From: Lonicera japonica
Taxonomy: Eukaryota; Streptophyta; Magnoliopsida; Dipsacales; Caprifoliaceae
Direction of reading: 5' to 3'
DNA length: 64,000 nucleotides
Assembly: GCA_021464415.1 (NCBI GenBank)
Contig: CM038468.1
Span: forward strand, 25,883,325 to 25,947,324
In this document: positions 47,817-59,187 of the stretch, one piece after another
Numbering within the stretch: position 1 is the first letter of the stretch
Layout of the letters: every line of letters starts with the position of its first letter
Made by a program: the position numbers and the translations under genes
Notes under the pieces: model-generated
The model's database searches: none
What the model was told of the DNA's origin: nothing
What the model saw: only the letters and a program-made list of their open reading frames with translations

Positions 47817-49207
47817 TCAAATCTCACCCACAAAAGCCTTTAGATTCAAAAATGAAGACCCGCCTTCTTCCGCAGCTTCCTTTGCCAAGTCTTGCCATTT
47901 CTTGGCATTCTTTCTCACTTCATCTCCTCTTTCTCCATCTCCCATAACCATTTCTATGCATTCCTTCATCTCATTCGTCTCCACTATCCCTTCTTCATTT
48001 GGCTTCACTCTCACACCTGTCTTCCACACATCCACAATAAGCTTCGCGTTCGTCGCTTGATCCGTCCACTGAGGAAATGCCACCGTCGGTACCCTGCATG
48101 TCACGCTCTCCAGTGTCGAGTTCCACCCGCAGTGCGTCACGAAACACCCCACCCCCACCGACTTGTGCGAAAGAACCTCAACTTGCGAGCACCACGGCAC
48201 TATCATCCCTAATTCTTTCAACTCATCGATACAACTCACCTCGTCGTCTTGTTTTTTTGCCTCGCTCTTGTCTTCTCTCATTACCCACAAGAACGGTCTG
48301 CGGCTCTGAAGCAACGCCAGCCCGATCTCTTCCGTTTGTTTGTTCAATAATACGGAGAAGCTTCTGAATGATATGTAAAGACTGATGATTCGGTTTTTGA
48401 ATCCAACCATTCAGTGTAGTCTCTTGATTTTCGGAAGAGATCTCCACCAAATGATTTGTTGGAAGCGTCTTTTCCGTCCACGAAAGCCGATGGCATCAAT
48501 GGTCCGATGTCCTTCATTTTGAGCTTCTCCGGAGCTCTTAAAAACTCAAACTCCAACGCCTCGACCGTGTTTACTAGTATATTGGGGTTGATTTCTTCGT
48601 TAATGATATCGAAGTGCTCTTTGGAATTTGGGATAGCAAAGTTGTATGAGTTTGAGGAGAGAAGGTAAGAAGGAACATCATGGCTAGTGATGGGCGGCAA
48701 TCCCGGTAATTGAATCGAAGACGAGGGATCATTATCACTTTTACTAATAAGATCACCATACCCATTGAAGTAGTAGTAATAGATGTCGAAAATGAGGGCT
48801 GGCTGGATCCAAAGAAGGGTACACGCAATGCATAGACGATGAGCCACTCGGCCTGCCCAAGGAATAAGGGTGGTGTAGACCAATTGGGCAAACGGTTTGC
48901 CTTCGGTTGCAGCAGTGGTAATAAGTTTGGCTGTGTGTTCTGAACCTTTGTTATCAACCTCGGACACGTACTGTTCGAGGTCGACACCAGGTTGTAGGCC
49001 ATTTTCATAGCTCTCAAAGAAGGGAGACAGGGTAAGGCCTTGTGGGGTTGGGTTAGTTTTGGCTGTGGTTATGCGGTTAATGGCCGATTGGCTGGTGGAG
49101 AAGGTGACCTCGACGCCCATTTTGATCAGGCGCTTTACGAATTGGAGGGACAGGTTTATGTGCCCCTGCCCTGGAAATGTCACTAGGAGGACGCGAGGGC
49201 CGGCCAT
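47817..49207 (-). pseudogene. UGT75-type glycosyltransferase pseudogene, frameshifted
   Basis: A duplicate of the intact UGT, roughly 90% identical. The first frame runs from 49207 for 276 matching codons (MAGPRVLLVTFPGQGHINLS onward), then goes out of frame; matching sequence resumes in another frame down to 47817. The break is a single missing base at about 48379, just before the start of the C-terminal UDP-sugar-binding domain. Further damage: Gly to Arg in the SFGS loop (SFRS), a 6-bp insertion that duplicates Val-Gly inside the PSPG box (about 48150), and Gly to Arg at VTCRVPT in the same box. Any product would be about 287 residues and lack the donor site. A sequencing error could explain the one-base gap but not the other changes. 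Confidence 0.92.
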
Positions 49208-49224
49208 GTCTATTTAGAATGCGG

Positions 49225-49237
49225 GGAGAGAGAGAGA

Positions 49238-49299
<62 letters not shown>
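49225..49299. repeat. GA microsatellite in the UGT pseudogene leader
   Basis: About 75 bp of GA repeats with one GGG interruption, starting 18 bp upstream of the pseudogene start codon. The same place in the intact copy (about 37624-37635) has only six or so GA units. Confidence 0.93.
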
Positions 49300-49303
<4 letters not shown>

Positions 49304-50624
49304 GTTTTTGGGAGAGACAAGGCGTGTGTATTATATATGTTATGGAAGTGGGTGGATTCGTAACCAGACATGGTTATAATTAATGACATATTAAATGTGA
49401 AAAGTGAACAACTATTTTGGGACATCTATAAATAAAATAATGGACCATTAAATTGGGACGGTGAGAGTAATATATATACACACTAAGTTTTGTGATCAAG
49501 TTCATTTATTTATTACTCGAATTTTTCTTTTTTCAACTGAAAATGCTACTTATTAAAACATGTGTATACTTGATAAGTAAACGCGAAAGTATTGGTTATA
49601 TTGTCAATGGTGACTGCATAGACGACAAGTCTTCGACTAAATATCGACACAACATCACTAGTTAATAGTACAAACCTAAGAGTGCCTTTTTTTTTTCTTT
49701 TTAAACTGCATCTAGAGACGATATCTTGTTAAATAAATTGTCATTCACAGGAATCCAGTGAATCATTAAATCAACCCTATAAGGTAAATACAACACAAAT
49801 TAATTGAGCAATTGTAAGCTAATCAATGACGCAGTCAAGAATTATTACGAGTGAGATAATACAATAATGAAGAAAAAAAAAGTTAGTTCAAAATGAGTAA
49901 AATTTATTTGGTGAGAGTTTTTTTGAGAAAAAAAATCCAAGCGGACAATGTATATATTCAAAATAATGGTTTGTTTTGTTTTTTAGCAAATATATTTTTG
50001 TCACTCAAGAAATTTAAAACAATGTTAAATAAATCATAATACATAGTAATGCATTAGAAAATAAGAAGGGTACCATAAAAAATTATTATGTATGGTTTTA
50101 TCAATAAATAGGTTTAAAGTTTTAAATTGTTGAAATAACTCTAAATCTATATATGTCAATTAAACACTTATGCATAGTATCCATTAAAGAAAATATAGTA
50201 CAAATTTAATTTTGTACAATGCTAAAAAAAATTATAATCCGAAAATATATTGCAAAGTAAAGACCGCACTCTTTTTGTAATTTAGTCAAAGATAAGTCTT
50301 TAATTTATATATAATATTCCCTTCTCTCTCTCTTTTTTTTTTTCGAGAGTTACCTTACGGGATATTTATGTTAACTTTCACGCATCTCGACTAATTCTTC
50401 TTTACAATATGTAATTATCACTGGGCAAGAATTATTTTTATAATATTTAAAATCGATTTCTCAAAAAGCCTTCTTTTTAATATTCTGTGTAATTAATAAA
50501 CATTACAAACTAAATGTCAGGGGAGTCAAAGAAGGGGGTACGTAGTAAGACAATTTCTAATATTTTTATCCAAACAAATTTTATAATAAAAATATAAAAT
50601 TGTAAACACTCTTAAATCGAGTTT

Positions 50625-50660
<36 letters not shown>

Positions 50661-51020
50661 GTGTGTGTGTCACCATGTCACATGCAATGAAATTGATTAT
50701 TATTATATTTGAAATTAATATGTTAACTAGAATTTAATAGAAGATCGAATCATTGGATATGGTCACATGCAATGGAATTGATTATAAATTTGAAATTAAT
50801 TTGTTAAATAGAATTTAATGTAAGATCGAATCATTGGATATGGTCTATGTATTATGCAAATTTCGAGAAAAATAAAAAACATATGATCGAGCTTTGTATA
50901 ATAAATAATGTTAAAGCAAACAGACCAGCTTTTTAGAAATAAATACTTGTTAGGATGAAAAATACACCAAATAGGACACGTACCAACCACTCACACACAT
51001 ATATATATATATTAGAAATG

Positions 51021-51400
51021 AAGATCTAAGAAGAAATAATTTTTTTTGCCTTTAAATACGGACAAACCATATTAAGAGGTTAAACGAATAAATTTTTTAA
51101 TGAAATTTGGTGAAAATAATTTTCATAATTAATAGATCATTTACACCAAGTTTCATTGAAAGATTCAATTAAAAAATGGGCTAGCTAAATATCGAAAATT
51201 TTAATAGTCATAAATGCGCATATGTATCAATTTTTTAGTTAACCTACTTTTCAGTTGAATTTTTAGATGAAATTTGGTAGAAATGATCTACTAATAATGT
51301 AGATCATCTTCAACAAATTTTATCAAAAAATTAATCCGTTTACCCCCTAAAATGGTTGGTCCGCATTTAAGGACCAAAAATTTGGTTCTCTTTAGATCCT
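51021..51400. mobile_element. fold-back MITE, AGGATCTAAA family, copy 2
   Basis: Ends are AGATCTAAGAAG and TTTAGATCCT. It matches 39249-39609 throughout and is preceded by an AT tract. It has the inserted string CCATATTAAGAGGTTAAACG that makes it longer. Confidence 0.75.
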
Positions 51401-52910
51401 CTTCCTATATTAGAATATGAAGCTTCATAATATATGTGTAATATTATACTTGATAAATATTTTTAAAATACATGATTGTATTTATTCAAGTGGTAAAATA
51501 AATAAAAAGTGAGGATTATACCTCTACTTTTCAAACATACTAGTTTGTAACATGCACGATGTGCGGACATTTTTACATATATAGATTAATTGCAATAGGT
51601 CTAATAATTTGTTTTTTTATGCTACATCAAAGTCCATTAAAATTTAAATATATAGCTTTGAGAAAAATAGTATGAAAAAACTTAAGAATTTTTTCTAACT
51701 AGATAAGACTTATACAAAATACTTTGTATTTTAAATTTTCATTTTCAATACTAAAAAATCCAATTATTACATTTACTTAAAATAATAAGGAAATCAAAAT
51801 ATGGACAAAAAATAAAGAAAGGGAGTAAGAAAACATGGAAAATATATAAGTAGCTGCACATTTTGGTATTTAAATTTTTTTTATAGTATGATGTAATACT
51901 TAATTAAAGAATTAAAAATTGACTCAAATTAACTTTTTCCTATTTTACATCATAATGTACTAATAGAATTTTTGCATGGGAGAAAATTATTACGGGGCCT
52001 TTTGGTTTTCCATAACTTTTGAAATCACATTTTGCATGATATTACAAAATACAATCTTTATTTAGTTAACTTTGCTTTCAATAACTTTATGACTTTCGTA
52101 TTTTTGTTTAAATTTTTTTGTCCAATGTAGCATTTTAACTTATACAAAAAGCTGATGAATAAATGGATATGATTCTTTTTTTTCTCTTATTTTTCCTTTA
52201 TGATTGCCTTATAGACTATCATATCAATTTAATTAACTTTGAATAAATAAAATTATATAAGAAGATAGTATAATAAGAGATTGACGAAAATGAAGGGGGA
52301 AATCGGTGTGATTGACAAAGGTTTTATGGAGTTTACTTTTTAAAAATATGTGAAAAGTACTCAAATTATGTAGTATACACTAAGGTGAACATAAATTGCT
52401 CTAATATAGTGTATCAAATATACATTAAACACGAAATACATAGACACGTTATACGTTATAAACATAAGTTTAGTTACAAAAACAGACTCTCCTATATAAT
52501 TTCAAAATATATGATAAAATTGCAAAGAAACTATAGTAACAACATAAAAAGAACTAAATTTATAAAGTGAAAGAGCATAAACACAAATAATTAAGAAGGA
52601 AATATATTTGGGAAACCAAGACCTTCAAAGTACTTTCCCACCAACAATTTTATATTGCCTCTCCTTAGATTTATATATGCATCTTTTATAATTGGATATA
52701 CAAATAGGTGAAAAAAACTGAAGAGGTAGCCGCTACATATAAAAACCATGTGAAGAGCCATACAATTAATAACAGAGGAATAAATTACATTAAAAAGGGA
52801 GAGCCATACAATTAATAAGAGATGAATAAGTCTCATTAAAGACGGAGAATCATACAAATAATAAGAGATAAATGAATCTCATTAAAGAGGTAGTAAATGC
52901 TTCCACCTCC
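51401..52910. other. no gene seen
   Basis: AT-rich DNA. Positions 51404-51541 match 53398-53535 in the partial third copy. A small repeat, GAGCCATACAATTAATAA, recurs at about 52755 and 52801, with a weaker third copy near 52845. Confidence 0.5.
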
Positions 52911-52914
52911 TCCA

Positions 52915-53540
52915 TTTTTAGAAATAATTACTTGTTAGGATGCAAAATACATCGAATAGGACGGTACCAACCACCCATATATATATATATATATATATTT
53001 ATATATTAGAAATGAGAATCTAAAAAGAAATAATTTTTTTGTCTTTAAATACAGACGAACCATATTGAGAGGTTAAACAGACAAGTTTTTTAATAAAATT
53101 TAGTGAAGATAATCTCCATGATTAATAAATCATTTACACAAAGTTTCCTTGAAAAATTCAATCAGGAAGTGGGCTAGCTAAACATTTGAAATTTTAATAG
53201 CCATAAATGTGCATATATATCAATTTTTTAGTTAAACTACTTTCCAGTTGAATTTTTAGGTGAAATTTGTTAGAAATGATCTACTAATAATGTAGATCAT
53301 ATTCACCAAGTTTTATCAAAAAAATCATCCGTTTACCCCCTTAAAATAGTTGGTTAGCATTTAAGAACCAAAAATTTGGTTCTCTTTAGATCCTCTCCCT
53401 ATATTAGAATATGGAGCTTACATGATATATGTGTAATATATACTTGATAAATGTTTTTAAAATATATGATTGTATTTATTCAAATGGTAAAATAAATAAA
53501 AAGTTAGGATTACACATCTACTTTTCAAACATATTAAGGG
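52915..53540. repeat. partial third copy of the UGT block's far end
   Basis: Starts with AATTACTTGTTAGGATGCAAA and follows 50940-51541 in order, including the AT tract, the AGGATCTAAA-family MITE (53015-53394) and TTGTATTTATTCAAATGGTA, then AAATAAATAAAAAG. No UGT sequence accompanies it. Confidence 0.8.
53015..53394. mobile_element. fold-back MITE, AGGATCTAAA family, copy 3
   Basis: Starts AGAATCTAAAAAG and ends TTTAGATCCT. It is closer to copy 2 than to copy 1 and sits in the same flanks as copy 2, so it was copied with its surroundings. Confidence 0.72.
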
Positions 53541-54930
53541 TTAGGTCCACTTGAAATTGGAAATTAGGAACATCTCCCTAGTTTGACATTTTGGCCATGA
53601 ATTGCATTTATTTTAGTGATAGCAAGCTAGAATATTATGGTAAAAATACAATTGCACCCCTAAAGTTTTTTATAAAAAGTTTTAGGGTTTGTTTGATTTA
53701 AATAAATTGTTATGAGTTCAAATCTATATGTAAATTTTATTTATTTTCTAACATATGGGGATGAGGAAGTTCTCATCTAAAAAGTGACTAACGCGAATTC
53801 AAGAGAGAGTTGAAAGTGTTAAAAATTTGGTTCAGGAATAAGTTTACATATTTATTTAATCATATCATAGATTATCTAGTGCATCTAATGTGTATGTGAT
53901 TTACAATGTGCCTAATATTAGTCATATTAAAATTGATGGGATTATATTGAAAATAATATATAAAGACCGTTATGGTTTTCAAGTTGAATCAATATGCGCT
54001 CTATTCCTCTTCCCCGTTTTAAAAAGAAAACTCATTGCATACTTTGAGATTCTGACGTTAGAAGAGGTTACAAACCTAATTGAGCTCCTGCGCTCTACGA
54101 CATTATGAATTTAAAATACACATTCTAAAGATTAATCTCTTAAGAATACATGATTAAGATTCTTAAAACTTATATGATTTTCTAAAGAACGGAAATTGAC
54201 GAAATAAAAAAAAATAAAATAAGGATTAAGAAGCCATAAAGGATTTGTCAGTAACTTTGGCCAAACAATCTCTCATTTTTTAAGCCTTATTGGATTTATT
54301 GACCTTGAGAAAGCGTGATATCAGTAGAAATTACAATCAAATTATGAAATAATAAAATAAAAATAGGGGCTTTTAGTATAAAGGACAAAAATAAAATTCT
54401 CAATCCGCTCAATGAAACATTTTTTAGGTCAATTATTTGAAGGATGATCTTTTTGCAGAAAGATATGTTTTAGTTAGAAGGATGATTATAAAAAATGCAA
54501 TTAATAAATAAGAAAACATAAACAAAATTCGAAAATTCTAATAGTGCCCTTCACTTGAATTTAATTTAATATAAATTCAAGTACCTAAAATTTGAAAATT
54601 ATCTATAACACAATCAAAATTCAAATTTAAAAGATAAAAGTCAAACTAGTAAAATACATTCAAAATCTAAAATATGTTAATAGATAATATTTATAATTTA
54701 ACCTCAAGTCAAATTTAAAATTTAAAATTCAAATAAATTCAAAATATTCAAATTTTAACCAAAATTGTTACACATTACTAATCTTAATTCTTAAAAGTGC
54801 ATCATAAACAGATAATCAGTTTTGATGTAGACGTAATAAAACATAAAGAATATACGAGGCATATTATGTTATGTGAAAAAATGACCGTCTAAATAGACAT
54901 TCTAAAAATACAAATTTTTATGCAAAAATG
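53541..54930. other. no gene assigned
   Basis: AT-rich, with a 72-codon open stretch at 53890-54108 (plus strand) that I do not recognise. Around 54540-54780 short strings of AAATTCAAA/TTTAAAATT type recur. Confidence 0.45.
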
Positions 54931-54959
54931 CCTACCAATATCTAAATAATTAATACAAT

Positions 54960-56050
54960 TTTTTTAAGTCCTTACTATTTTCAATGAATGTAATTTTAGG
55001 AACAAACTCTTCAAGCAGACATGCACTTAAGTATTTTCTTTACTATGCTCGTCTCTAAAATCGGCTCTCCCAAGTTATATAATGAATTACATATATCTTT
55101 TACCTTATGGTGGAAGTTTGAGAATGATTCACTGTCGCTCATTTTAACATTTTCGAAGTTAGTTGTTACTCACTGAATTTTTTAGTCTTTGACAGTGTTC
55201 GTTCTTTCATAAATTACACATAATATGTCCCACGCTTGTTTCGAGGTAGTGGAGTTATAAATCTTTCAAAACTCTTCCTAAATCACATTGCACTGAATGA
55301 CATTGACCAGGGGCGGTCCTACACTAGGGCAAATGGGGGCAATTGTCCCCAGTTGGCTTTTAATTTTTTTTAATAGATATAGGGTATTTTTTTAAAAAAT
55401 AAAATTATAAGGACTTATGTGCATAAATTTATATTTGAGGGTACCTAAGTGTAATAACAACAAAATTATCAAACCCCACACCCACTTGCTAGTTTCCACT
55501 GCCGAGATCAGATTTCATTTAATTATCAGACTTCTTTTAGTTCCTTTGTTCCTTTCTTTCTTTCTTTCTTTTTTTTTGTTCTCTTCCTCTTCAATAATAT
55601 TAATAAGAAGCACGCGCTATAATACTTTCAAAATATAAAATCTCGTAAAATTTTATTGTAATTTGTAAGTATTAAGTATTTTAAGACTTTTAATTGTATC
55701 AAGTATTATTATTAATACGATTATATTTGTGGTTAAATTTGTTCTCGGTTATTGATGTGTTTTAAATATATTTTTGTCTGTTTTGAATTTCGCCCCCAGT
55801 TGGTTAAATTTCTGGGTCCGCCACTGACATTGACCCTAGTTATTCCATTTGGATCTATTCAGATCATTTTCATCGGGTTTGGACAATTTTGCCATCAGTG
55901 TTTGTAACTGTGGGTGCAGTGTCTTTTCACTACAATCTGCAAAATTCTCTCATCTTTAGACTTAAGATAGATTTGCATACAAGCCTTCCAGAATGTGAAG
56001 AGCATGCACTTTAGAGAACTTTTCATTCTCAGTAGACATAGTGAAGAACG
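54960..56050 (-). pseudogene. Ty1/copia gag relic (DUF4219/UBN2), split by a hAT MITE
   Basis: Read on the minus strand from about 56000, pieces such as FWKACMQIYLKSKDERILQI and SKWNN match the start of copia-type Gag. Beyond the MITE, the frame at 55290-55020 gives TSKQAWDILCVIYERTNTVK, then FENVKMSDSESFSNFHHKVK and NLGEPILETSIVKKILKCM, which is the UBN2 order of plant copia Gag. Stops and at least two frame changes show it is dead. No protease, integrase or RT follows, so it is an isolated fragment, distinct from the element at 57617. Confidence 0.8.
55308..55826. mobile_element. hAT-type MITE with 8-bp target duplication
   Basis: Flanked by ACATTGAC at 55300-55307 and 55827-55834. Ends are CAGGGGCGGTCC and GGTCCGCCACTG, the CAGNGGCGGA-type terminus of plant hAT elements. 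The inside contains CCCCAGTTGG near both ends in direct rather than inverted orientation. Length is 519 bp, no coding capacity. Confidence 0.88.
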
Positions 56051-57611
56051 GATTATTTATGGCAAAAAACAGCTAAAGAAAGTAATAAGCGTGCAAAGAA
56101 AGGGATCGCTAACCCTAGTAACTTAAGGGTCTTCCTCTCATACAAGTTGAAGAATCTAAAGCCTATGCCTGTTTAACTTAATTCAATTTCAGTTGTGTTA
56201 AAATAAATTATGCTTTTTTGTGGTGACGGTAAAATAAACCCTAAATTAAGCCTAGATCAATTTTACTTTACAAATATGTGTGATGTTATCTAAATGATGT
56301 TGGAAGACTTATTATGAATGATAAATCAATAAACATGCATTGGTGAATCAATGGCAATCACAAACAATTGTATAGCGCCAGTATCTAGAGAGATATCCCT
56401 ACAACTATAGCAATAATCATCTTGGCTACACAACAATAATTTTTTTACTTGCAAAGAGTTTATAGACAAAGACTCGGAACTTACAATGTGAGGTTAATGC
56501 TTCCACATGCTAATTTGCTTCGCAAACTATTCTTGCACGTCCTCCGTAGAGATCTTTGACAAGTTTAGCAATGATCATGTTGTCTCGGATACCATCTCGA
56601 ATTATGCCGTGTGAAAGCTCTACTTCTAGTCCACCCAACCGTATTGTCTGGCCGATGGTTCAACTTTGTGCCTCTTGCCCTTATGTGATAACTGCGCTCT
56701 CTTCCTTCTGCTGCTTTAAGAAGGGCGAATGAGACTTTTTTGGGTTTTCCGAGTGAAGGAAGATCTTGATACGTGGCTATTGATTGATATCTGAGGTGGT
56801 GGAGTATTTAATCTCTCAAGTGGTTTAGACATGCAATATGCACTCTTTCATTTAATAAAACCACCACCTAATTTTGAGCATTCATCCCTTATTTATAACA
56901 AATGTACAATAAGAAAAGGAGTGAGAATTAAGGTTTCGAAATGCTTGTGGCGGCAGCCCATCGTATTGGTATAGAAGTAGTATATTATACTGGTAAGCTT
57001 GCCTTGTTCATCCTCAATGAATTCTCTGCTAAGTAGCGTATCGGTAAACACATTTAAGTTTCAATACCAATACGCTTGGCTTGAATCCCTAACAAATTTT
57101 CCTGGCAGTCTGCGTACTAGTATACATATTTAAGCTTCAATGCTAATACACTTGGCTGTTGTTCTTAAGAAATTTCTCTGTTAGTCACAATACATGTATA
57201 CACATTTAAGCTTCAATACTAATTCATGCTGCCAACACAGGAATGAACATTTAATTAGTATAGCTATACACATTGAAACTTCAATAGTCTATAATTAAGT
57301 AAATTTATTTGTCGCCAAGCATTCTTATATATTAGTCTGAAAAAAATTTAGTTTTAACATTCCAGCACTAGGTAATAAAACCAAGTCCACCTATTTAGTT
57401 GATAGCCCAATGCATATGTTGTTGTCAATGTCCCAGATAACGAATTCTTCCAATGCAATCCTTGTTCTTGATCTTCAATTTAGCATACAATTATAATTGG
57501 AATCAAGTGTTTTCACGGAATAAGGCCAGCACAGGAAGTTTTTGAACATAGACTTTACAAATAAGATTAGCGTAATTTTCATTAGGGTCCAGTAATGGGT
57601 TGTAAGCTGGG
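56051..57611. other. no gene seen; possible old LTR and a small repeat
   Basis: The portion 56480-56900 is GC-richer and reads like retrotransposon LTR, but no matching second copy is in the window. At about 57040-57250 the string ACATTTAAGCTTCAATACTA and variants occur three or four times at about 70-bp spacing. Confidence 0.4.
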
Positions 57612-57616
57612 CTCCG

Positions 57617-58050
57617 TGTTGCGCCAAACCGCTCACAACCGAGCACGACGCAACGTCGAGGGATCTCACAAGCTCACTTGGTTTACCCGAAAGAAGAAGC
57701 GACACAAAAAAGGCACACCCACAATAGAGAAAATAGGAAATAAAGCAACAATCGCACAAAACAAGGTTTTACCGTGGTGTCGGCGTAAAAGCCACTAATC
57801 CACACAGACAATAGCTTATATTGATAATTGGAACAAAGGGTGATTACAAGCACACAAGAAAAAATTTCTCACAAAATTTAGCTCTCAACTAAATTCTAGG
57901 CAAAAACAAGTTGGTGCACAAAATGAGCCAAAAACAACACTTAAAGGAAATTTGCCTTGGACCATGATCGATCATGGGCAACCCATGATCGATCATGGTT
58001 CCCACTGCCTCAATTTTCCAAAGTCCACCAAATGTGAGCCAAAACTCACA
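57617..58050 (-). repeat. 3' LTR of the copia element
   Basis: Contains two 16-bp perfect palindromes, CCATGATCGATCATGG, at 57962-57977 and 57983-57998, separated by 5 bp. Confidence 0.96.
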
Positions 58051-58180
58051 AATCTCCACCTTGGCGAACCATGCAGCGATCCCGTCCAGCAAATTGCACA
58101 CCTCACTCCCATTGTTCCTCCATCAATACTGCTATAGCATCACACCCGGCCCCGAAGAGCCTCCACCCCCGAATGGGGTC

Positions 58181-59187
58181 TCAACACCGAAGAATGTTAA
58201 CCAAAGTCGAGCAATGCTCAAACTTGGTCGTCGGTACCACCTTCGTCATCATATCTGCAGGATTATCCTTGGTGCCAATTTTCTTCAAAATTACTTCACC
58301 ACTCTCGATAATCTCCCGTATAAAATGAAACCGAACATCGATGTGCTTCGTCCGTCCGTGATGAACCTGGTTCTTGGCTAAATGAATAGCGCTTTGGCTA
58401 TCACAATGTACATCGACATTCTCCTGAACCATCCCCAAATCACCTATCAAACCCCGAAGCCACAATGCTTCCTTGACTGCCTCTGTTGCTGCAATGTACT
58501 TTGCTTCCGTAGTAGACAACGCCACTACACCTTGCAACATCGACCTCCAGCTAATCGGACCACCACTAAATGTGAAAACATACCCCGTGGTCGATCGTCG
58601 CTTGTCAAGATCCCCAGCATAGTCCGAATCAACATACCCGCAAATAATAGACCCCTCGGTTCTCTGGTACACCAACCCTTTATTCTTCGTCCCTTGTAGA
58701 TACCGCAAAATCCACTTAACGGCATTCCAATGCTGTTTTCCCGGATTTGCCATAAATCTACTAACAATGCTCACTGCCTGAGCAATATCCGGTCGAGTAC
58801 ACACCATGGCATACATCAAGCTTCCTACTGCACTAGCATACGGAACTTGAGCCATATACTCCACCTCTTCATCTGTTTCTGGAGCCATAGTTGCCGATAG
58901 CTTGAAATGAGGAGCCAATGGGACACTCACAGGCTTTGAGTCCTGCATCCCAAACCGGACTACCACTTTCTCTAGATATTGCCTCTGAGTGAGGCACAAT
59001 CTTCCCTTCTTTCTCTCCCTTACTATCTCCATTCCCAGAATCTTCTTAGCTCCACCCAAGTCCTTCATCTCAAACTCGAGACTCAACTGAGTCTTCACCG
59101 TGTTGATATCAGACATACTCGATGAACAAATAAGCATATCGTCAACATATAAGAGTAAGTAGATAAACGAATCCCCTTGAGTTTCTT
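58181..59187 (-). pseudogene. copia pol, C-terminal part: end of RT and RNase H
   Basis: Carries the RT active-site motif YVDD (within LLLYVDDMLICSS), then the connection region (PDIAQAVSIVSRFMANPGKQ, HWNAVKWILRYL) and RNase H with its acidic residues in GYVDSDYAGD, STTEAKYIA, DSQSAIHLA and the terminal RTKHIDVRFHFIRE. It ends at a stop at 58181, 130 bp before the LTR. The frame differs by one base from the upstream part, with the break near 59180, just before YVDD, so the RT catalytic loop is separated from its N-terminal half. In an intact element all of this is one polyprotein. Confidence 0.92.

Larger units (their letters stand above)
47476..51015. repeat. UGT segmental duplication, copy 2
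   Basis: Aligns with 35546-39240 (see that entry). A MITE right end lies immediately before it at 47473. The far end also matches the partial third copy at about 52920-53540. Confidence 0.85.

Noticed and set aside
53890..54108. 72-codon open frame as a small host gene
   Set aside because: No motif, no splice context, no homologous string elsewhere in the window. Left unassigned.
57995..58381. Plus-strand open frame of 128 codons over the copia 3' LTR and RNase H end
   Set aside because: Antisense to RNase H and LTR sequence; low-complexity Pro/Ser-rich reading with no family resemblance.
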